A DNA stretch of 64,000 nt from RGIG9060 sp045645985 (GCA_045645985.1 JAZRJV010000001.1:81771-145770), one strand, 5' to 3'. Positions 51,397 through 59,367 are shown, counted from the stretch's first letter. The notes: generated by a model from the sequence alone, not told the origin. Numbers and translations: made by a program.

Positions 51397-53951
51397 TATA
51401 AAAAAATATTTTCATAAATTGAACCATATACATTATATGGTGAAGAAGAAGCTGATGAAACAGAAAAGTCAAAACTAACTTCTATAAATTCTGAAACAGC
51501 TGTATCTAAATCAAAAACAGAAAATCTATTCAAATTACGAGAACCATCGGGTATCAAACCATCATCAGCAATAAATAATTTTCTATTATAAATTCCAATA
51601 ATTTTACGTGGCAAAATGAAGTCTTGTTTGTAATTCCCACTTACTACCAAAGTATCTCTTAAGTATGAATGAGTTGCTGTCATTTTAGGTGCCCCAATAG
51701 CGTCATCACTATTTACCCCTAGTTTGAATATACTACCTCGTAAATGAATTTTTTCTGCTAAATCGTAACTATTTTCTTTGGTAACGCTGCCATAATTTGC
51801 CAACAAGCCATAAACTGAAGTTCCGTCAGAATACAAATCTGTTATACGGAAAGTAGAATTTTCTGGGAAACTTTCACCTACTTTCAATTCCTCATCAGAT
51901 GAAGTTTGATAGTATGGAACAGGTATAATTTTTCCACCTTGATTATAAGTATCAACAGCCGTTGTATAGTCTAAATCACTATCCCATTTATATCTCCAAA
52001 TTTCAGAATGGGTAACACCAGAGTTATCAACAGATGTAGTAGTTGCAATATAAATAACATCATTCTCAACTAATAATGCTGTTACTGTATCTCCTGTAGA
52101 GTGTAGATACTTCCAACCAAAGTCTATATCATTAAGAGTTGATACATACACTTCATAAGTATTATAAGTATCATAAGAGGATAAATTACACAAATATATT
52201 TCACCATTGTATATATAAATATCCTGTACATTAATTGAAGTTTGACCAGTTTCGTCCAATTTAACTTCACAAATCTTCTCTGGTGTTACAGTATCAGTAT
52301 ACTCAGTAGAAGCTGAAACTTTGTAAAGGGAAGATACAGCATTTCCACTTAAGTCAAAACCATTAGCGATAAAATACCAAGTTCTGTTTCCGTCGTAAGT
52401 TGAAACACCTGTAAAAGAATCGCTAAGTTCAACATACATGAAAGTTTTGTTTTTAGCTTGAGTTTGTGTTATTAAATAAGGACATTCGTCGTCCCAAGCA
52501 AAATTAACCCACTGTGAAGTTGCATCATATTGTGCAAGTTTTCCGTTATCATCAATGTAGAACATAGAAGCAAAACCTGTAGGCATATCAGCATCTTCAC
52601 TAATATAAAAATTTGCATTTTTAGGTTTGCCGTTTTCAAAAGTTATAACAGTATCGCCTATATTCCAATCTTCAAAAGATAAGCAAATTCCTAATTCACC
52701 AGAAAAATTTTGTCCTATTACAAGCTTTGAAGATTTACTCATTAAAACAGTAGAATCAGTATTTGAATCTTGTACAATAGGAGTATCTAGAATTACTTTA
52801 CCATCAATAGGACATTGGAGAAGGATAAATCCAGCACCAGTTGTATTAGTAAGTTTGATATTTTTTAGAAAAGTACCTTCAAACTTCAAAGAAAAATTTT
52901 TATTATTATTGATAATATTAAAAATATTAGAACCAAAAGAAGTTATCGTACTTACTGAAATATAAGAAATACTACTTTCAGCATTTACATCAGTATTTAC
53001 ATAAGTATTTACATCAGAAATTAAATATAATATATTTCCATAAGAAGTGTTTTCATTTATATTTCTAAACCCAAGTGGATTAGACAAGGATAGTCCTGCG
53101 TAAGTCGTATTATTTGTATCATACACATGGTTATTATCAGAATTATCTACATAAAAAATTTGACTTTCGCTTAACTCTTCTACCAATTCGTAATCATTTT
53201 CAGTTAAAACAATATTTGTAGTTAATCCATCACCAATTTCTACAAGATTATCTTTTAACTTGATAGCATATCCAAACTCTTCTAAACCAGAAAAAGTTAA
53301 GTAGTAATATCCAGCTGGAATTGAAGTTTTACTTGTATACTCAAACTCAACTTTTTTGTTATCAAAAATTTCGATAGAAACAATTTCACCTTGCTCATCT
53401 AAATTTTGTTTTACAAGAGAGGCCATATAGTAGATGCCGTTGTCACCAGCTACAAGGACTGATGAAAAATAAGCATTTGAACCCATAGAATTTAGTAAAC
53501 TAAGCAATTTATCGCTCATATCCATTGTAATTGTAGCATAACCTGTACCCACAACCTCAGCAGTTCCCTTTTTAGCAACAATGGGAACATTTACGCTAAC
53601 TGAATTTCCGTTTGCTATTGTTACTTGGGCAGAACCTGTAAATTTTTCTACTTCACCAATTTTGCCAAAAACTGTAATATTGTAAGTTCCGTCGGATAAG
53701 CCACTAAATAAATAATAGCCATTTTCGTTTTTGCCAGAAATTGTATTGTTTTCGCCAGATTTTTGTAATTTAACATCCCAAGAAACATCAGAAAGTTCTG
53801 GTCCAATAAGACGGCTTTGTTTTACAAAAACTTTAACTTGTCCTGCACCAGAATTTTGATTAGAAGATAAATCATCAGAAATTAAATTATCTTTACAAGA
53901 AAAAACAAAAACACTTAAAATTACAAATAAAACTAAATAAATCTTTTTCAT
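51396..53951 (-). CDS. Large lipoprotein, unknown function
   Basis: The start is ATG 53951 after GGGAGAG. The 851-residue protein has a lipoprotein signal (KKIYLVLFVILSVFVFSC, Cys at about 18). An early domain (about 35-140) looks like a Cna-B/transthyretin-type beta-sandwich (NGYYLFSGLSDGTYNITVFG). A middle beta-helix-like part follows (about 270-420), with a C-terminal repeat-rich region that could be a propeller (IYIYNGEIYLCNLSSYD, ENDVIYIATTTS, GIYNRKLFIADDG). It is probably surface exposed. No catalytic motif is seen. Confidence 0.75.
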   Translation of the reverse strand: MKKIYLVLFVILSVFVFSCKDNLISDDLSSNQNSGAGQVKVFVKQSRLIGPELSDVSWDVKLQKSGENNTISGKNENGYYLFSGLSDGTYNITVFGKIGEVEKFTGSAQVTIANGNSVSVNVPIVAKKGTAEVVGTGYATITMDMSDKLLSLLNSMGSNAYFSSVLVAGDNGIYYMASLVKQNLDEQGEIVSIEIFDNKKVEFEYTSKTSIPAGYYYLTFSGLEEFGYAIKLKDNLVEIGDGLTTNIVLTENDYELVEELSESQIFYVDNSDNNHVYDTNNTTYAGLSLSNPLGFRNINENTSYGNILYLISDVNTYVNTDVNAESSISYISVSTITSFGSNIFNIINNNKNFSLKFEGTFLKNIKLTNTTGAGFILLQCPIDGKVILDTPIVQDSNTDSTVLMSKSSKLVIGQNFSGELGICLSFEDWNIGDTVITFENGKPKNANFYISEDADMPTGFASMFYIDDNGKLAQYDATSQWVNFAWDDECPYLITQTQAKNKTFMYVELSDSFTGVSTYDGNRTWYFIANGFDLSGNAVSSLYKVSASTEYTDTVTPEKICEVKLDETGQTSINVQDIYIYNGEIYLCNLSSYDTYNTYEVYVSTLNDIDFGWKYLHSTGDTVTALLVENDVIYIATTTSVDNSGVTHSEIWRYKWDSDLDYTTAVDTYNQGGKIIPVPYYQTSSDEELKVGESFPENSTFRITDLYSDGTSVYGLLANYGSVTKENSYDLAEKIHLRGSIFKLGVNSDDAIGAPKMTATHSYLRDTLVVSGNYKQDFILPRKIIGIYNRKLFIADDGLIPDGSRNLNRFSVFDLDTAVSEFIEVSFDFSVSSASSSPYNVYGSIYENIFL

Positions 53952-53968
53952 TTTCAACTCTCCCAAAA

Positions 53969-54766
53969 CTAATTTAATTCCACATCAAAAACAAAAGAAG
54001 CATTAAATTTACCAACACCAGTTATATCAATTTCTGCTTGAAGTACATTATTTTGAGACAAAATTCCTTCGATATTAAAAATATTCAGAATAATTAACTC
54101 ACCAGAGTCGTCTAGTTCGACAATATCATTTCCGTTCAAAGTCCAACTAATTGAATAAGTTTGAGCAGGAGCAGTATAATCCACTTCACTAAAAATATCT
54201 AAATTAGAAATACTTACATTCAAAACATCAGTTGATTTTACGACATAATTTCCCTTTTCAGATTTTTTTGTAATTGGATTTCCTACCTCATTTGTAACAA
54301 TCAATTCAAATGGATTTTGAGAAAGATAAAAAGCTAAATCGTAATATTCTAATTCTACAGAAATATCTGTTTGTTTATCTTCTAGCACAAAAGAATCAGA
54401 TTTTCCGTAAGCCCAAATTAAATCAGTATGCTTTATGTCAGAAAATTTTATTTCTACAAAAACTTCGTCCCATTTATTTCCCTTGAGTTGAACAGAAATT
54501 ATTTGTTCTGGCACACAAGTTGTTGTAAAAACATCAATTACAGAATTATCTTTTGCATTTTTAAGATTTGCTGTTAAAATCAAAGAAGTTTGAGTAGAAC
54601 TTTCATTTCTTCCTTCGTGTCCCCTTGCAATCAAATTCATATCAGCAGTTTGTTTTGGAGCTTCAATTAAAAAACCAGTATTTTTTTGTTCAAAATTTGT
54701 ATTTTCAGAACAAGCAAAAAACAAGAATGCTAAAGATAAAAAAAATGTCTTTGCAAAAATTTTCAT
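53969..54766 (-). CDS. Lipoprotein, unknown function
   Basis: This 265-residue protein has a signal ending LFFACSEN, Cys at about 19, acceptable as a spirochetal lipobox. The mature protein is beta-rich (Ig-like or Fn3-like strands), with no recognised family. AAGGAGCG is a good ribosome site. It lies between the FecR-domain protein and the large lipoprotein, and the three probably form one surface or periplasmic assembly. Confidence 0.75.
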   Translation of the reverse strand: MKIFAKTFFLSLAFLFFACSENTNFEQKNTGFLIEAPKQTADMNLIARGHEGRNESSTQTSLILTANLKNAKDNSVIDVFTTTCVPEQIISVQLKGNKWDEVFVEIKFSDIKHTDLIWAYGKSDSFVLEDKQTDISVELEYYDLAFYLSQNPFELIVTNEVGNPITKKSEKGNYVVKSTDVLNVSISNLDIFSEVDYTAPAQTYSISWTLNGNDIVELDDSGELIILNIFNIEGILSQNNVLQAEIDITGVGKFNASFVFDVELN

Positions 54767-54781
54767 ATAATTACGCTCCTT

Positions 54782-55537
54782 TTATTTTTTATAACTTACA
54801 TCAAGATTTACATAACAAGATGTATCGATATTGTCTTTGCCAACAGGAATTTGTGAGCCATTGTGATTTGCAGAATCAGAGACAAAGGCAGTTCCTTTAA
54901 ATTCGTTGTCAATATCAGAAACATTTTGCAAAAGAGGTGAAACTCCAGTATCAGAAGCCAAGGTTAAAGCTACAGGCGAACCAGAACCAACATTAGCAGA
55001 AAGACTTAAATGCATACCTTGTGAAACAGGAATTGTTTTTGAAGATTTACTTCCGTCTGGATTTATAACAGATGTTGCCCAAACATTTTCGTAACTTACA
55101 ACTTCACCTAAAGCATTAACCATTCCGGCAGTTCCTTTTACAGAAGCAGTTGCAATCGGAGTTCTAACTGTAAAACTTACTCGCTTATTGTCAGAAGTTT
55201 TAATGTCAGCCTTAATTTCTCCTACATCCAAAAAAATTGAAGTATCTCGAGAATTTTCGTTTTCAAGCAATTCTGAAATTGTCAATCTTGAAAGTGCAGC
55301 AACTGAAATTACAGAACCTTCAAACTTTAATGTTGCAGATGACCTAAAGCCAGTTGAAATCAAAGTTCCTTTTGAAAGAAATTCACCTTCTTTAATTGGA
55401 ACCCAAAGTCCGTCTTGTTGTTTTTCAACTTTTCCAACTGCTGAAACAACTTGAATGTTACGAGTTTGTGCAAAACAAATTGTTGCCAAAAGAATTAGGG
55501 TAAAACACAAAAATATTCTTTTAAAAGTAGTTTTCAT
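54782..55537 (-). CDS. Exported FecR-domain protein
   Basis: A signal peptide (cleavage near TICFAQ, residue 24) precedes a FecR domain (about 30-165: VVSAVGKVEKQQDGLWVPIKEGEFLSKGTLISTGFRSSATLKF... and VRTPIATASVKGTAGMVN). In spirochetes, such domains occur in secreted proteins rather than in sigma-factor sensing. No anti-sigma N-terminal helix region or sigma factor is present here. The 251-residue protein is probably periplasmic. Confidence 0.88.
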   Translation of the reverse strand: MKTTFKRIFLCFTLILLATICFAQTRNIQVVSAVGKVEKQQDGLWVPIKEGEFLSKGTLISTGFRSSATLKFEGSVISVAALSRLTISELLENENSRDTSIFLDVGEIKADIKTSDNKRVSFTVRTPIATASVKGTAGMVNALGEVVSYENVWATSVINPDGSKSSKTIPVSQGMHLSLSANVGSGSPVALTLASDTGVSPLLQNVSDIDNEFKGTAFVSDSANHNGSQIPVGKDNIDTSCYVNLDVSYKK

Positions 55538-55548
55538 TTTCTTCCCCC

Positions 55549-56715
55549 TTAAAATGAAATACGAACATGTGCTTTTAAGGATAAATATGAATCCTGATTT
55601 TGATAAATAGGATTATCTTGATTATAGAAAATTTGTGAGGCTGTAAAATTTACAAGCACATCATCAAAAATTTGGTATCGTACTTGAGCAGAATATTGAA
55701 ATCCTTTGTAATCTTGAACTGAGTTATTTTCTGCCACATCAAAAACAAAATCGCTACTCAAAGATAAAAACAAAGGTTCAATCGGTTTGATGGATGCCAA
55801 AAATCCTGTTTTGAAAACTGAATCTAAGTTACTTCCGTCAGTTAAAATATCAATAGAAGAAATTGGTGTAAAACTGTCAGAAACATAAATTACATTTGCA
55901 GATAAAATCAAAGAGTTAATTCCAGAGAAATACGAAATTTCAGCCTTTGTAAAATTTCCCCAAGAATGATTTTCTGGATATGTTCCTAAATTAAACTGAT
56001 ATGTACTTGTTAAAGCGTAATACAAAGATTTGTAAATTGGTCCGTCAAAAGCTAAAGATGAATAAAGCCGATTGTATTCAAATTTATGAGCATCAACTGC
56101 GGTAAAAAGTTCAACTCCAAGATTTTGAGAAGCAAACAAAACTGGAAATTTTGCAGAAACATTTACCACGATGTATGGAGAAGTAAAAGTATACAATGAT
56201 TTATCTTCTGGCACAAAAGATGGAGAATACATTGGAACTGTGTGATGATTTAACAAACCTGTATAACCTGTATAAAAATTTACGGTTGCGTTCTCGTTTA
56301 CAAAACTCAAGGCAAGGGCGTCTAATTTTTGTGCAAAAACAAAGCCAGAAAAATCATTTATCAAAAATCTTCCTAAAGTTAAATTTAATGAATTATTATT
56401 TTTAAGATTGAATTTTGTATCGAGTTTTAAACTTGATAAATCCAATTTATTGATAAAAGATGAAGTTTTTCCAGCTTGTATTTCAGCATCATTTGCAAAA
56501 TCCCCATTGAATGAATAGAAAATGTCGGAAGTCAAAGTTGTGTTATTTCCTAATTTTGCTCTCATCCAAATGGAAGATTCCACATATTGATTAAACGAAA
56601 GATTTTTTACTGAATCTTGAACATAACTTGTTGTAGATAAAATTCCACCAAAATCAAAGGCAAATACAGAAAATGATGTTAATAATAGAAGAAATGTTAA
56701 AAAAATTCGTTTCAT
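55549..56715 (-). CDS. Probable outer-membrane beta-barrel protein
   Basis: A signal peptide (FLLLLTSFSVFA) is followed by 365 residues with alternating polar/hydrophobic strands and frequent aromatic girdle residues (STSYVQDSVKNLSFNQYVESSIWMRAKLGNNTTLTSDIFYSF; YSAQVRYQIFDDVLVNFTASQIFY). The chain ends in Phe (AHVRISF), the terminal aromatic residue expected for BAM-inserted barrels. No TprK- or OmpA-like similarity is recognised. Its start overlaps the upstream gene's stop (ATGA). Confidence 0.75.
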   Translation of the reverse strand: MKRIFLTFLLLLTSFSVFAFDFGGILSTTSYVQDSVKNLSFNQYVESSIWMRAKLGNNTTLTSDIFYSFNGDFANDAEIQAGKTSSFINKLDLSSLKLDTKFNLKNNNSLNLTLGRFLINDFSGFVFAQKLDALALSFVNENATVNFYTGYTGLLNHHTVPMYSPSFVPEDKSLYTFTSPYIVVNVSAKFPVLFASQNLGVELFTAVDAHKFEYNRLYSSLAFDGPIYKSLYYALTSTYQFNLGTYPENHSWGNFTKAEISYFSGINSLILSANVIYVSDSFTPISSIDILTDGSNLDSVFKTGFLASIKPIEPLFLSLSSDFVFDVAENNSVQDYKGFQYSAQVRYQIFDDVLVNFTASQIFYNQDNPIYQNQDSYLSLKAHVRISF

Positions 56716-57188
56716 TTTGTTTCTCCTGCTTTTTCACCAAAGTCAGCGATAACAGACAAGGCTTTTACACCAGAAAGTTTTGCATCTGGTTGCATTGTCA
56801 TTGGAAAATATCCTGATGCAATAAGTTGTCTAAAAGCGTATCGTGGACTTGAAAAAATAATGTACATTAAACTTGATTTTGCATTATAGCAAGTACAAAT
56901 AATTTGAGAAAAATCCCTTACTTGTATTGGATTTTCTAAATTTGCTTCATATTTTTTAGTGATTTTTTCAAGTTTTGGAAAGGAAGTAATCAAACTTTTA
57001 GTAATTTCAGAATTTTCCACAGAATTTTGAACTAAATTCAAATCTTGAGCCACCAAGGTAGCAACTTGTAAAAATGTAACTTCTTTTGTATTTACAACAT
57101 CTTCAATAAAATCAAAAGATTGCGCAAAACAAACAGAAGAAATCACCAAAACCAAAAAGAACATGGCAATTTTCTTTAACTTTGTCAT
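56712..57188 (-). CDS. Exported protein, unknown function
   Basis: The start is ATG 57188 with an AGGAGGTTT-like site. A longer frame to 57230 lacks support. The 158-residue product has a signal peptide (KKIAMFFLVLVISSVCFAQ). A small helical domain follows, with no recognised motif (VTFLQVATLVAQDLNLVQNSV; KFLSGVKALSVIADFGEKAG-like end). It is the first gene of the surface operon. Confidence 0.7.
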   Translation of the reverse strand: MTKLKKIAMFFLVLVISSVCFAQSFDFIEDVVNTKEVTFLQVATLVAQDLNLVQNSVENSEITKSLITSFPKLEKITKKYEANLENPIQVRDFSQIICTCYNAKSSLMYIIFSSPRYAFRQLIASGYFPMTMQPDAKLSGVKALSVIADFGEKAGETK

Positions 57189-57221
57189 GAGGACACAAAC
57201 CTCCAAAATAATGTTTATTAC

Positions 57222-57227
57222 ATTATA
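57222..57227 (-). promoter_or_regulatory. -10 element of the surface operon
   Basis: A perfect TATAAT on the minus strand lies 33 bases before the ATG at 57188. A weak TAGATT lies 17 bases upstream of it. It would drive the six-gene run down to the glycosyltransferase. Confidence 0.5.
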
Positions 57228-57304
57228 CAATGAAGTAGGTAAAAAATCTATAAAAAAAATTGCACAAAATAAAGCAAGAAGAAATTTTGTAAATGCTGAA
57301 TTTC

Positions 57305-57399
57305 AGCCAACGCTTTCGACGAAAAATGTCCCGCGACCTGCGGTTCCTCACTTCGTTCGTCAAGGCAGGTCGGTTCCATTTTCCGTCTACGCGTTGGCT
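57305..57399. repeat. Large imperfect palindrome (REP-like hairpin element)
   Basis: AGCCAACGC (57305-57313) pairs with GCGTTGGCT (57391-57399). Inward GACG and AAAATG/CATTTT segments continue the stem, and CGACCTGC (57334-57341) pairs with GCAGGTCG (57365-57372) at the tip. The GC content is plainly above the surrounding AT-rich DNA. It lies in a 445-base gap without genes and is not a normal terminator because no T-run follows. It looks like a dispersed repeat or miniature element; copies elsewhere would confirm this. Confidence 0.55.
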
Positions 57400-57562
57400 A
57401 CAATTTTGCGTTTACGCATTTAATCTTGCTTTGTTTTTGGGCGGTGCGTAGAAATGGGCGGAGATTAGGTAAAAGCGAAATGTCAAAGGCATTGAGTGAT
57501 AAAACTTCGTTGTTTTTAAATTGCCACACGGATTGGAAAACTCTAACGACTTTTCTGGTAGT

Positions 57563-57590
57563 GAGATGCTAAAACGAGTTCAGTATGACA
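57563..57590. repeat. Second small REP-like palindrome in the same gap
   Basis: GATGCTAAAAC and GTTCAGTATGACA form an imperfect short hairpin. It resembles the GATGCTGAAA/TTTCAGCAT class of dispersed intergenic repeats that I recall in Treponema genomes. Together with the 57305-57399 palindrome it fills the stretch from 57231 to the terminator at 57615, where no gene is seen. Confidence 0.4.
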
Positions 57591-57614
57591 TAATTTGCAC
57601 TTTTTGTAAAAAAA

Positions 57615-57652
57615 ATCCCCGACGAAGATTTTTTGAAACTTCGTTGGGGGAT
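57615..57652 (-). terminator. Terminator of the variable lipoprotein gene
   Basis: ATCCCC-GACGAAG (57615-57627) pairs with CTTCGTTGGGGGAT (57639-57652). T-run sequence follows on the minus strand. It begins 24 bases after the stop of the gene at 57676. A GC-rich hairpin just beyond a variable region is also a known part of some DGR target sites, so it may have a second role. Confidence 0.75.
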
Positions 57653-57675
57653 AAAAATTTTATGTAAAAAATAAA

Positions 57676-59025
57676 TTATTCTGAAAATGCTGTACGCACC
57701 ACACGGAAGCCAAGATCGCCAGTGCGGTAGCTCGGGGCGTAGTAGTTACGGTAAGAAACGGCGCAGAAGCCCCAATCGCCCCCCAACCCCCCCCCGCGGA
57801 AGGGGGGGTGGTCGCCCGAAGAGGCACCAGTTGGGTCATTACCTCCTTCTGTGACTGTGTCATAACTACTGGTGTGCCAGTTCCAGCACCATTCCCATAC
57901 ATTTCCACTCATATCATACAAGCCAAAGTCATTTGCCTTCTTTGTTCCTACTTCGTGAGTTTTACTACTTGAATTTGAAAAATACCATGCGTATTCGCAT
58001 AATTTATTTACATCACTTGTTCCACTATATGTTAAACTATCTACAGTATTATCTCCTGCTCGAGCTGCGTATTCCCACTCTGCTTCTGTTGGTAAGCGAT
58101 ATCCGTTTGCTTCAAAATTACATATTGCAGCATTCCAGGTACTATCTCTTGATGTTGGCACCCTTCCCCATTTACTTGGGTCTGAGTTACCGCTTATGCT
58201 ATAACATGGGGTTAATCCTTCTGCCATAGATCGTTTATTACAATACACAAGGGCATCATACCAACTTACATGATATGCTGGATAATTATCTCCATTTCCC
58301 CTACTTGAACTGGGATTACCTTCTCCATAACTACAGTATTTTTCATATTCTGCTTGGGTTACTTCGTATTTTCCCATATAAAAATCTTTTGTTATTGATA
58401 CTTCGTGCACTGGTTGACCTTGCTCACTTCCCATTTGGAATGTGCCTGCGGGAATTAGTACCATTTCTCGCATACCGCATTCACATATTCCGTCTGTATA
58501 TGTATGTTCGGCTTTGTAGGTTACTTCAGTTTTTTCATAACTACAAATTGTACATGTTACTTTTTTCTCGCCTTTTTCTGTACAAGAGGCTTCTTTTGTT
58601 ACTTGCCAATCGCTAAAGGTATGTTCAGCTTTGTCGCTTACTTCTGTTGTGTGTTCACATGTTGCACTGTGCCAGTGGTAAATATCGTCACTTGTCCAAT
58701 CATCAGAAAACTTGTGTGTATGGTCTAATTTTGCAATTACTTCTGTCGTTTTATAGCCACATACGGTACATACTCGTTCTTTGCTGCCTTCTGCTTCTTC
58801 GGTTGGGTCTTTGGTTACTTTCCAGTCGCCAAATGTGTGTTTTGCTTTTTCGCTTACTTCGGTTGGGTGCTCACATGTTGCGGCATGCCAATGGTAAGTT
58901 GAATCTTTTGACCATGCATCTGAAAAAGTGTGTTCGTGGGCTGGTTCTGGGTCTTTACAGCCTGTTACACAAAAAATCATACCCATTACAAGCAAAATTG
59001 TTAAAATTATACTAATTTTTTTCAT
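57676..59025 (-). CDS. Putative variable lipoprotein: His/Cys repeats plus FGE/C-type-lectin-fold domain
   Basis: This is a 449-residue surface lipoprotein (lipobox CVTGC, Cys23). Residues 30-180 hold two copies of a HTFSDxW...YHWHxATCEHxTEVSxKA unit with CxxC pairs. Residues about 185-449 form a formylglycine-generating-enzyme-like domain: MVLIPAGTFQMGSEQGQP, VTQAEYEKYC, GYRLPTEAEWEYAARAG, GLYDMSGNVWEWCWNW. The FGE catalytic Cys pair is not expected to work here, since this branch is used as a ligand-binding C-type-lectin fold. The C-terminal 45 residues match the DGR variable-region layout. AAGGA precedes the ATG. The promoter spacer has a G9 tract. A GC-rich 3' end contrasts with an AT-rich body. 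Confidence 0.88.
   Translation of the reverse strand: MKKISIILTILLVMGMIFCVTGCKDPEPAHEHTFSDAWSKDSTYHWHAATCEHPTEVSEKAKHTFGDWKVTKDPTEEAEGSKERVCTVCGYKTTEVIAKLDHTHKFSDDWTSDDIYHWHSATCEHTTEVSDKAEHTFSDWQVTKEASCTEKGEKKVTCTICSYEKTEVTYKAEHTYTDGICECGMREMVLIPAGTFQMGSEQGQPVHEVSITKDFYMGKYEVTQAEYEKYCSYGEGNPSSSRGNGDNYPAYHVSWYDALVYCNKRSMAEGLTPCYSISGNSDPSKWGRVPTSRDSTWNAAICNFEANGYRLPTEAEWEYAARAGDNTVDSLTYSGTSDVNKLCEYAWYFSNSSSKTHEVGTKKANDFGLYDMSGNVWEWCWNWHTSSYDTVTEGGNDPTGASSGDHPPFRGGGLGGDWGFCAVSYRNYYAPSYRTGDLGFRVVRTAFSE
57694..57830 (-). other. Candidate DGR-type variable region (VR)
   Basis: Residues about 400-444 (ASSGDHPPFRGGGLGGDWGF / CAVSYRNYYAPSYRTGDLGF / RVVR) align without gaps to the familiar R-G-G-S-W-x6-C-A-V-S-x-R-x4-P-x2-R-x3-L-G-F-R-V-V layout. 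In known DGR proteins the x positions are AAC/AAT codons in the template. Here they read Tyr, Ala, Ser, Thr, Gly, Asp and Phe in NNC or NNT codons. The segment is strikingly GC-rich compared with the rest of the gene, as after adenine replacement. No template or reverse transcriptase is in the window. Confidence 0.5.
58606..58938 (-). repeat. Tandem Cys/His-rich repeat units in the variable lipoprotein
   Basis: Unit 1 (58822-58938) encodes residues 30-68 and unit 2 (58606-58722) residues 102-140. They share the spacing F-S-D-x-W...Y-H-W-H-x-A-T-C-E-H-x-T-E-V-S-x-K-A-x-H-T-F-x-D-W. The units lie 216 bases apart and are also clearly similar in DNA. They could mediate recombination, and may form small metal-binding stalk domains. 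Confidence 0.7.
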
Positions 59026-59130
59026 AAACTGTCCTTATGTTGCAATTTCATAATATGAAGTGAAATTACAGTAAAAATTTTTGAGTTTTCAACACAAACT
59101 TAGTTTTAGTGTGATTTCAACTCAAGTTAC

Positions 59131-59159
59131 AGTATAAGGGAATTACCCCCCCCCGTCAA
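59131..59159 (-). promoter_or_regulatory. Promoter of the variable lipoprotein with a G9 tract in its spacer
   Basis: On the minus strand TTGACG (59154-59159) and TATACT (59131-59136) are separated by exactly 17 bases, the optimum. The G9 tract (59146-59154) supplies the last base of the -35 box and eight spacer bases. A gain or loss of G would change the spacing and thus the promoter strength. Transcription would start about 100 bases before the ATG at 59025. This is the only long homopolymeric G/C tract in intergenic DNA of the window. Confidence 0.72.
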
Positions 59160-59361
59160 GTATGTAATATATTATTTTTGACAATCTAGAAATTTTCTAA
59201 AAGCAACTTTTTACAAAAATTTTCTCCAAGATTCATTCATTTTTACATTTTCTCTTGATAATAAAGGTGTGTGGTGAAATTTTGTCACAGGGCTTTCGAT
59301 AGAAGAAATTTCTAAGTTAACAACAAATTATACTTTTCTACTCTAAAAAAATCTTGTACAA
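59160..59361. other. Gene-free stretch upstream of the amylase gene
   Basis: Between the variable-lipoprotein promoter and the amylase -10 box lie about 200 AT-rich bases. They include no supported ORF, strong hairpin or repeat that I can see. It probably contains only upstream regulatory sequence of the two divergent genes. Confidence 0.4.
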
Positions 59362-59367
59362 TATAAT
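59362..59367 (+). promoter_or_regulatory. -10 element of the amylase gene
   Basis: A perfect TATAAT lies 27 bases before the amylase ATG at 59395, followed by an AAGGAAAA ribosome site. No good -35 box was seen at 16-18 bases. Confidence 0.45.

Noticed and set aside
57660..57908. 82-residue minus-strand ORF overlapping the variable lipoprotein end
   Set aside because: It is an out-of-frame reading of the GC-rich 3' end of the lipoprotein. It has no ribosome site and low-complexity sequence.
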